Shown one piece after another: positions 56,362 through 64,000 of a DNA stretch of 64,000 bases. The stretch is from contig CM077002.1 of the NCBI GenBank assembly GCA_039090855.1, forward strand, positions 81,410,194 to 81,474,193, written 5' to 3'. Under the pieces are notes generated by a model that had not been told where the DNA came from, ran no database searches, and was given only the letters and a program-made list of their open reading frames with translations. Numbering within the stretch: the stretch's first letter is position 1; the number at the start of each line of letters is the position of its first letter. Both the position numbers and the translations under genes were made by a program. The DNA comes from Macrothele yani (Eukaryota; Arthropoda; Arachnida; Araneae; Macrothelidae).

Positions 56362-57415
56362 AGGGTGAGTCAAACGTTCATCTCGTTTTGAAATACACAT
56401 AAAGTTGGGTCTCTGCTCCTGTGCGAAATACGCGCCAGCGTCGACTCGGCACGTAATGACAAGGAATCCACGAGGCTGATGACGTACAATTGGCACCGAG
56501 CCAAATTGCATTATCAGTCGAGCACAGAATGGAGGTCGGTAAACGTGATGTTAAGGTGTTCGCACGACATTATTGGAAGAAAGGGTTAAACGCGGCAGCA
56601 GAGAGAGAAGTTTGTGCAGTTGAAGGCGAGGAAATAGTGAACTAAAGCAGTGAACGCAAAAGGTTCCGGCGGCTTAGTTCTGGAGACACCAGTCTCGAAG
56701 AGAAGCCCAGGAACCCCTTTAAACACTAACACCGTGGTCGAAGCTGTGACAGAGAATCCCGGTACCAGCACAGGACAACTGGCAGATGAGACGGGGTCTT
56801 CCCGATCCACCATTATTCGTCCCCTTCACCAGTTTGGCTTCTTCACTAGGCGCCATCGAATTGTTCCGAATGAACTGACACCCCAGCAGACGTCACAACA
56901 TAACGCTCTCTGTCACAGATTGCTGTCAAACCCACAGAACTATAGGTTTTGGTGTTGTATCGACACAGGTGATGAAAAGTGGATATTCCTAAGTTATCCT
57001 ACTGCTGTGAACCAGTGACTGATACTACCTCAGTCTATTTCTTTCATTTAAGCGCAGGCAGTGGTGAAGGTGATTTAAGAGAAACTTCATGCTGTGCAAA
57101 TGTGCATATCGCAGAATTGTACCGAGTCCTGTACACTGAGAACTCGTATAACGGTCAGGTTGCAGTCGGGAACTTTTATGTCAAACAACTGCAGCGGACC
57201 CATGATGCTCTGTGCCAACGCCATCCAGCGTTCATTTATTAGAAGTTGGCATTGTTTCAAGAGGATAATGACCCAAATCACACCTAAAGAGCAGCCCGCC
57301 AAAACCTACAGGAATTGGAAGGGCTTGAGATCCTACCCCATTCTCCACACAGTACGGAAATTGCCCCCATCCGACTGCTATCTGTTTCTCTCCACGGCCA
57401 ACCGCGGATGGTTTA
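56362..57415 (+). pseudogene. Mariner-like transposase relic (second family)
   Basis: A probable left end (GGGTGAGTCAAACGTTCATC) near 56363 precedes the ATG at 56529. The N-terminus (Ala-Arg-His-Tyr-Trp-Lys-Lys-Gly) is followed, after stops and shifts, by Ser-Gly-Asp-Thr-Ser-Leu-Glu-Glu-Lys-Pro-Arg and the second helix-turn-helix (Glu-Asn-Pro-Gly-Thr-Ser-Thr-Gly-Gln-Leu to Thr-Ile-Ile-Arg). Thr-Gly-Asp-Glu-Lys-Trp (56965-56985) holds the first catalytic Asp. Phe-Gln-Glu-Asp-Asn-Asp-Pro-Asn-His near 57260 holds the second. The third block is lost, and a tRNA-like SINE begins near 57412. Confidence 0.8.
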
Positions 57416-57560
57416 GTGGTTAACGTCCTTGACAGTCAAACGAAACGACCTCGGTTCGATCTTGGTGACAAATGTTAAACTTCATATGAATATACGCCGT
57501 GCCGCGGACGAGCACGTTAAGCCAACGGAACCCGGATACTGGCCCCCGGTAATAAATTGA
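57412..57560 (+). mobile_element. tRNA-like SINE, second family
   Basis: A tRNA-like head holds an A box TGGTTTAGTGG (57410-57420) and a B box GGTTCGATC about 41 bases on (57452-57460), spaced as in tRNA genes. The acceptor ends do not pair well, so it is not a functional tRNA. An unrelated body (CGTGCCGCGGACGAGCACGT) follows. It differs from the SINE family found elsewhere in the window. Confidence 0.55.
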
Positions 57561-59317
57561 AGATGTCTGTTCCTTCTCTCTCTCTGCCTAGCCCTCTCCC
57601 CGAAGCCACTGGGGTGTACTTTGACGTCGTGTGACGTGAGTCGCTCGTGAGGCGCACTCCAGTGTAGTTCTCTCTTTGTGTACCCACTATCCTATCGTGA
57701 GTCGGTAGTCTCTATCTACCTACTTCCGCTTCTATCCCTTGCCCAAAAGCATGTGATGTGCAGTAGTAGCTAGCTTGGAGTCTAAACCTTTTCTGCGGAC
57801 GGAAGTCATGCATGAGTTATACCTGGTGTTCGCTGGCTGATGGGCAGGATATAGTTATTCACAGTCAGTTAGAGCATTAAATGAGATAAGTGAGTCGTTT
57901 CATGGCCGATTTACTACAAGGACGGCACTCAGTTTCGGCGGTGTATGTGCAATCTGACACCAGAGAGTTTCTGTCCTCGAAACCTGTGGAGTAGTATCGC
58001 CGTGGGATCGTGGCATTGGTGGAATGTTGGCAAATAACTATAGAAAACAACGGCCTATACTTTGCCGAATGAAGTGAACGTGTATAGCTTAATTGCATCC
58101 TTAATCGTTTTAGCTGCGAATGAGACGAACTTTATACCCACCCTGGTAACTTTATACCAGGTATTTTCCAGTACCATATCCTAAATATGTTTCATTCAAA
58201 CATTTTTCATTCGTAGTGGCCAATGAATGCATTGCTGGTACCCAATGTATGTCAGAAAATAGTATCACAGAACCTTCAGTACAACGAAATATTTGCGTTA
58301 AGCCAATTATAACGTCCTAACAGGGATTCTGTGGTGTCTTTAATTATACAAGATGAAAGAGAATAAATGAGAAAATTATTCACTTACACTTTTCTTTTTT
58401 GTGCTTTTCAAAACCCAGCGCAACGTAAACATTTGTAGTTGTAGACGCAAACATATGAGTTAAGTGGAGAACTACAAGCAATTAAACCAAGGTAAATAGA
58501 GTAACGAACGCTTCGCTACTATATATATACGAAAACCCTGGCTTAGAAAAAATTACAACCTGTTAAAAAAACTGAGACAATTCATAAGCTCGATAGCTGA
58601 ATTACGTATGCCACACCAGATGCGTATGAATTCGGCTTCTACTTACGCCTTACTGACTTGACTCATCGCCAGAAGTTTTCGAAAGGTATGCTCCCAGGCA
58701 GGACGTTAAGAACAGGTAATGAAAGTAACATGATTTAAATAAGAACAGACGAATAAAACTGGAAGTTAAATTAGAACATATGTGTCACACAATGTATTTC
58801 AATAACGCTGTTTTACGATTTCACAATGCGCTAACAGAAAAGGTTAACTCATTCCCCATGCTTTTGCGATGGGCAATATCATTTATGAATACTGATTCCC
58901 ACGTCTAAAAACTGTTTCACATTGGGATCTTTCACTCGGAATTTTTCGAATCTACCCAAACTCACTTAAATTAAATTTCCGTATGATGACTAAATCAAAT
59001 TTTGTGATACAGCAAGTGTTAAAAACACCTTTCTTTAACGCATTAGTCGCTGCAAAAAAGCCTGTTAGGAACGTCGTCTCGAGACAAGAATTTCAATGAA
59101 AACTTGGATGCAAACTCTTCCAAAAAGATTTGAACTCTCAAAAAAGAGGCAGTTTCGACAAAAAAATTCTGTGAATAATAAGTCCTAAAAATTCTCAAAA
59201 ACTTCGAACTGCATATCCAGCTGCAAAAATTGCGGCACGAAACTCGTCATGTTCGAAAAATACTTCTTCTAAGTCCCGGTTTCTTTCAAAATCACCATCG
59301 ATGGCAGCTTTGGGATG
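57561..59317. other. No recognisable gene
   Basis: 57570-57800 is GC-richer than its surroundings; the rest is AT-rich. No protein family or repeat recognised. Confidence 0.4.
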
Positions 59318-59435
59318 TACAGGGTGTTCCAAAATTATCTTTACAACTCTGACCCTCAATAAAACAGAAACGGAATAGAGAACAAAAATCGGTTTATTAC
59401 ATATTGAACAGCACGTTCCAAAGTTTGTTTGGATG

Positions 59436-60881
59436 CTAGTAGAGCTCTCCATGAGCACTGTTGGTTGCACGAATAACATCAAGACAGTATTCGACCTCCT
59501 GCCATGTTCTGCTGAGCATGTCCTCAGAAATTGTTGTTATGGCAGCTGTAATTCTGTGATTCAGCTCATCCACATCCGGAAACTTTGTGCAATACACATT
59601 ATCCTTCACATAGTCTCACAGAAAAAAGTCTACGGGGGTAAGTTCCGGGTAACGTGAAGGCTAAGGAATTGGACCATCCCGTCCAATCCATCGCTCCGGA
59701 GAAGTTTCATCAAAACTCACGAACTCGAAGTGTCCAGTGCGGGGGTGCACCGCCCTGCTGGAAGATTATAGCTTTTTATAGGCCCTCCAATTGGGAGGGG
59801 GGGCAACAATCGCACTCAGCGTGTATAAATAAACATTGGATGTGACTGTGTTTTCGGCGAAAAGGAATGGGCCGATGATGCCTACAGACATGAAACGTTG
59901 CCTCAGCGCTGAATAAAACACGTTTAAAGAAGCCTTCCTAACTATCAATCCTGTGTGGCATATCAGCCGCAAAATCGAAACGTTTCGATTTATCCCCGTG
60001 GTACAATACCTGTGTCAAATGCACTTGACAGGCAGTCAGGTGCAATCGTTTGTGCAGCACCCTGTGTATCGTTGTAGGTGGTAACCCCATCTGCCTGGAG
60101 GCCGTACAAATGGACATCTCTGGACTTCGGAGGAAACTATGTCGAACACGCTCCGTATCCTCTTGACCTGTGCTTGGGCGGCAGCGCCTTTTTATGAAGC
60201 ACATTACCAGTCTCCACAAACGTCTTGAGGTCCACGTCAAGACGTTTGTGGAGACTGGTAGTGTGACTTCTTTTATGAAGTTTCATTAGCTGAAAATAAC
60301 GACTTTTTATGAAGCACACTGCCAGTCTCCACAAACGTCTTGAGGTCCACGTAAAGACGTTTGTGGAGACTGGTAGTGTGACTTCTTTTATGAAGTTTCA
60401 TTAGCTGAAAATAACGTCTTTTCATAAAGCACACTACCAGTCTCCACAAACGTCTTGAGGTCTACGTCAAGACGTTTGCGGAGACTGGTAGTGTGACTTC
60501 TTTTAAGAAGTTTCATTAGCTGAAAATAACGTCGTTTTATGAAGCACACTACCAGTCTCCACAAACCTCTTGTGCCACTCGCGTATTGAGAGTCTTTTAT
60601 GAAGCACACTACCATTCTCCACAAACGTCTTGAGGTCCACGTCAAAACGTTTGTGGAGACTGGTAGTGTGAATTCTTTTATGAAGTTTCATTAGCTGAAA
60701 ACAACGTCTTTTTATGAAGCACACTTTCAGTCTCCTTAAACTTCTTGTGCCACTCGCGTATTGAAGATTTGGACTGTGGATTGCGTCGGTATTCGGTACG
60801 ACAATTCCTTTGGACTTGTGTATCTGTCTTCGTCTCTATGAATCCTGCCACACACTGGGCCTTTTCCTGTGGAGTAACCAT
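59436..60881 (-). pseudogene. Mariner-type transposase with DUF4817-like N-terminus
   Basis: Starts at Met 60881 with Thr-Pro-Gln-Glu-Lys-Ala-Gln-Cys, Glu-Thr-Lys-Thr-Asp-Thr-Gln and Ile-Arg-Glu-Trp-His-Lys-Lys-Phe, typical of arthropod DUF4817 helix-turn-helix proteins. The array then interrupts it, after Ser-Val-Leu-His-Lys-Lys. It resumes near 60185 with Arg-Pro-Ser-Thr-Gly-Gln-Glu-Asp, Val-Arg-His-Ser-Phe and Thr-Ile-His-Arg-Val-Leu. The catalytic core is dead: Phe-Ser-Asp-Glu reads Phe-Ser-Ala-Glu near 59905, and Gln-Gln-Asp-Gly reads Gln-Gln-Gly-Gly near 59750. Further frameshifts occur. It ends Gly-Glu-Leu-Tyr-TAG at 59436-59438. Confidence 0.87.
60185..60765. repeat. Tandem array of ~115-bp units, each containing a long palindrome
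   Basis: Units begin TTTTATGAAGCACACTACCA near 60190, 60306, 60420, 60536, 60596 and 60711. In four of them (60190, 60306, 60420, 60596) the tract CCAGTCTCCACAAACGTCTT is followed within about 8 bases by its reverse complement AAGACGTTTGTGGAGACTGG, forming a stem of about 28 bp, then a shared ATGAAGTTTCATTAGCTGAA spacer. The other two, 60536 and 60711, instead carry the original coding segment ending TGTGCCACTCGCGTATTGA. So part of the transposase gene was inverted-duplicated, then amplified. Confidence 0.93.
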
Positions 60882-61195
60882 CACAAGTTCAAGGTCGTTC
60901 CTGAAAGTAAACAAAAACCTCTTGTGTACCAATGAAAATTATGTGTTGCTGTTACATGTGCAAAAAACACAGCTTCGCTATCTTATTTTCGTTTAGGTTT
61001 TTATTGAGGGTCAAAGTTGCAAAGATAATTTTGGAACACCCTGTACTTAGTCACGCACAGAATGTAATTGTGGTGATTTCGTTTCCCATTGTTCCAAACA
61101 GCAGTACTTTTGTCGCTTTTTTGATTGACAATTTTGATAACGGAAAAAAATCGAAACTCAGTGCAACTTTATCTGTACTGCCGAAATTAAAAGTT

Positions 61196-61407
61196 TCTTT
61201 TTGTTTGTTTGGTTTAACGACCATGGTGAGCAACTCGATTGGATGTGCGCAATCGCCCGTCCCTAATTTAGGGTCACTGGCTCCAGGGGAGGGAGAAAAC
61301 CAGTGCCGTAAGACAAGCAAAACATCCATGTCCCACCAAATTTGAACCCGTACCCATCTCAGAAGGTTGGTCCACTGCGCTTAGACTACTGCGCCACCGT
61401 GGCGGTA
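61196..61407 (-). mobile_element. tRNA-derived SINE (older copy)
   Basis: Reverse-strand member of the 18026-18260 family: TGGTTTAACGACCATGGTGA, GTCCCTAATTTAGGGTCACT, a weak B-box complement (AAATTTGAACCC) and a good A-box complement (CTACTGCGCCACCG) near 61388. It lies 150 bases beyond the mariner-type element. Confidence 0.9.
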
Positions 61408-64000
61408 ATTAAGAGCTTCGGCATCACGTACAGTAGTTTGCATTTTAGGAAAAGTATCAACTTGGAAAAATGATCTTCCTAATCCAAGGAAAAAAATTAA
61501 TGTTCATTTATTCATTCTTCCGTATAAAAATCAAGATAGCTTTGCTTTAAGAGCGTTAAAAACATCTTCAAAAGCCATCTTTTCTGTTAAGGTCGAATTC
61601 CAGTAGTACAGCTCCTCAAACCATTTGTCTTCTAAAACATTTCCAAATCATATAAATGTTTTTCCTGAACTGGCGAACATTCCTTTATGCCGGAAATAAA
61701 ACATTACTTTTCTACAATATCTTTATTTTTTCGCCCTTATCTTCCTCTCTCTTCTCGAAATTTAAACATTATGTTTTCTTCTAGATTTCCCTTTTCAAGG
61801 CCCACGTCTCCATCTTTAGTAAAAACTTTCCTGTATAGTATTTTGCACGATCACTTATCTTCTCAGGTGGAAAACTTTTAAAGATTATTTGAAAAAAATA
61901 TATTAACGCAGGTTGAATAATAACACCTTAGTCATGTGGCATTTCCAAGTTAATGGCCGCAAATAGTGAAAAACAAAACAAAACAAAATCTTCAGGAGCG
62001 GCAAAATATGATCTTTTCTTGAGCGTGCGAACATAGCTGTGGACGTTTTTTATTTATTAATTTAATTAGCATTTCTAGTGATAAGGCATCATTGTTTGAC
62101 CATTAGCCCGACATTTTTCAGATGTGAAAGGATATGCATATTCATAATGCTCACGTATCGCCAAGCATAAGATAGGGAAACTGTTCTTTTGTATCACACG
62201 TTTTAGAATAAATAAGGTTTTTCGATAGATATTACATTTCAAACAATTAAGTGAAGAACATGAACAGAAGGTAGTAAATGTATAACTAATTGAGTTTTAT
62301 ATAAAAAAAAACACTTCAAAAGGTATTAACTTTCAGCAACCAGCGCAAGAGCCGGCTAAAAGTTTGCAGAAAAAGAATTGTTTCCGTTTTTCTTTTTCTT
62401 ATTTTGTGATTGGCATTGCTTCTAAGAGTAATTTGTTTAATATAGTTTTGTAAGAATAATATTAAGTTCCGGTAAAATTTTTTTTTTACTTTTTCACGTT
62501 TTGTTTGGGAAGGATATTGAATATTTCTCTCTTTATGTTTGACCGTAAAAGCTCCAAGAAAGCTGATGTTCGTTTTTCACTCCATGCTTCTAAAATATAT
62601 TGAAGTACGTGTATAATGTTTGCAGATTTGTAGCGAATGATTATCTATATAGAGCAGGGCCCTTCTTTATCATAAACAACACTTCGGAAATAATTGGGTT
62701 CATCCAATACATCACTCATCGGGTAGGTATTTATTACTGAAACTGCCTTAATGCACAAATGCGAGTAATTAGCTGTTCGCCTCTAAATTAAAGATTGAAG
62801 GCCAGTAACTACGAGTATAAAATATATTACTGCGGTAAAGACAATTTGTTCTCACGTAGTTACTTCTGTAAATTCCATGCACTGTAATGAGCCAATAGTG
62901 GGTTTAAATATTTTTCCAGCAAGCGAAACGTTTGCGCATTTCATCTTGATTCTCGCTAACATCTGGATGCCCCTGAAGTAAATTTATGGTATGTAATATT
63001 ATTAAAGCAATTTTTTTTCTGTCTACGTTCGACTCCAATGATCTGTAGCTTGTTAAGTATTCACCACTTAATTTGCATAACTCACAGGCATTTTAAAGAG
63101 AGCATTTTGTTAAAATAGCAATGACAAAACACTGCAGAAATTAGTTTCCACAAGACCTTCCGAAATATAAAATTCTCATAAGGAATAAACTGTCACAAAA
63201 ATCTGCAAAACCCCATTTTTCAACTTATTTTACTTAGCAGAAACTAAAGGTTAACTGTGAAACTGGTATTGATTCCATTGGAGAACTGGTTTCAGAAACG
63301 TAGAGTTACAAACAGCAGAGAATGCCTAATGTGATTAGTTTCACTTTGCTTCCTTCCGGTGTCCCGCTTTGCAAGTTCTTTGATATATTATTCTCTTTAT
63401 TTTGACATGAGAGTTTCCTCTTATTGCGTTACCAAGGAACAACAAATGTGGTTTAAAACGAAAATTAACGCCACGAGGCGTTGATTCATGCTTTTCTTCC
63501 CTAGTGAAAGTTATTTCCCAGGAATTATTTGCATAAAATACGCATTCCAACTTTTTTACTTCAAATGCAGTATTTTGGAGATACTAGCGTTTATCACGAA
63601 ACTTGTCACGACTAATATGCGCATTTTACTTTTTTGAAAACCTAATTTTCTCATTCCTTTTAACGTTTTCCATGGGCGGCTATTTACGGGAACAAATTTT
63701 ACCGTATCTTAAGGCATTTTCTTCACTAATGATCCACGTTTCCTAATGCATTGAGTGGATGTACTGTGGCTGTTCTTTCAGAGAACAGAGTTGATTTAGG
63801 CAGCATATAAATAAATCAATTTATTAAAGAAAAACAGTTATTTTTTAAATCATTCACATGATCTTTTTCTGTTATAGTGGCGAAAATATTGCAAAGATGT
63901 GATAGAACAAAGTGAATGACTGTGTCTTGTGAGTGAATTTTCAGAAGATCGAGGGGTTAAAAAAAATTGCACTTCGTTAAGAAGATCATCATGATTTAGG
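61408..64000. other. No recognisable feature
   Basis: AT-rich sequence. Open frames stay below 72 codons and none is recognisable. I saw no repeat, RNA gene or transposon end. Confidence 0.45.

Larger units (their letters stand above)
59320..61043 (-). mobile_element. Mariner-type transposon with ~45-bp TIRs and an internal palindrome array
   Basis: TA at 59318-59319 and 61044-61045. The left end CAGGGTGTTCCAAAATTATC and the right end GATAATTTTGGAACACCCTG are exact inverses, and the match continues to about 45 bases with two mismatches. Length is 1724 bp, of which about 570 bp is an amplified palindromic array inside the coding region. Terminal repeats this well kept, with a dead transposase, suggest it may have been mobilised in trans. 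Confidence 0.92.

Noticed and set aside
57410..57475. tRNA gene (Asp/Glu-like)
   Set aside because: Box spacing fits, but the acceptor and anticodon stems do not pair well and an unrelated body follows.
60185..60765. CRISPR-like array (regular repeats with palindromes)
   Set aside because: The repeats are contiguous copies of transposase coding sequence without unique spacers, in a eukaryotic transposon.

Overview
The window is AT-rich eukaryotic (metazoan) DNA in which almost every recognisable element is a transposon or a transposon relic. I found no confident host protein-coding gene, no rRNA and no free-standing tRNA gene. The mix (several Tc1 families, mariner-type elements including one with a DUF4817-like N-terminus, an RTE-type LINE with a trinucleotide tail, tRNA-derived SINEs, Penelope-like fragments, a Polinton/Maverick) fits an arthropod. 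A chelicerate is my guess from transposon flavour only.

Layout. 0.5-1.7 kb: a Tc1 relic split by the 3' end of a decayed RTE LINE. 5.2-6.4 kb: Tc1 copy A. 6.8-7.1 kb: a hairpin and a LINE fragment. 7.6-14.1 kb (+ strand): the structural and integration block of a decayed Polinton (packaging ATPase, pX-like basic protein, conserved Polinton protein, integrase, virion-type protein, small basic protein, major capsid protein, maturation protease). Its DNA polymerase B lies on the - strand at 22.3-25.4 kb, followed upstream by a PC4-like gene at 26.1-26.7 kb. Between the two Polinton halves are a ~145-bp repeat array (15.2-17.1 kb) split by a TTAA-flanked MITE, a young SINE with a 13-bp target duplication, and a nearly full RTE LINE with a 10-bp target duplication (18.7-21.9 kb).

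27.6-28.8 kb: Tc1 copy B, the best preserved DNA transposon (one nonsense codon, DD34E triad present). 30.2-30.8 kb: a Harbinger-like MITE. 31-41 kb: a degenerate ~150-bp repeat arranged in a higher-order pattern, present as blocks at 31.0, 33.6 and 38.3 kb and interrupted by SINE, Tc1, Penelope and hAT insertions. Many monomers carry a motif resembling the CTCF core, always on the same strand. 41.8-51.2 kb: four more Tc1 relics and a Penelope reverse transcriptase fragment. 55.2-57.6 kb: an internally deleted mariner, a second mariner relic and a second tRNA-like SINE. 59.3-61.0 kb: a complete mariner-type element with ~45-bp TIRs whose transposase gene contains an amplified array of ~115-bp palindromic units. 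61.4-64 kb: nothing recognisable.

The genes do not form a host pathway. Only the Polinton set would have worked together (integrase plus protein-primed polymerase for transposition/replication; ATPase, capsid protein and protease for virion-like assembly), and all of those genes are broken. Coordinates of decayed elements are by eye and can be off by tens of bases.
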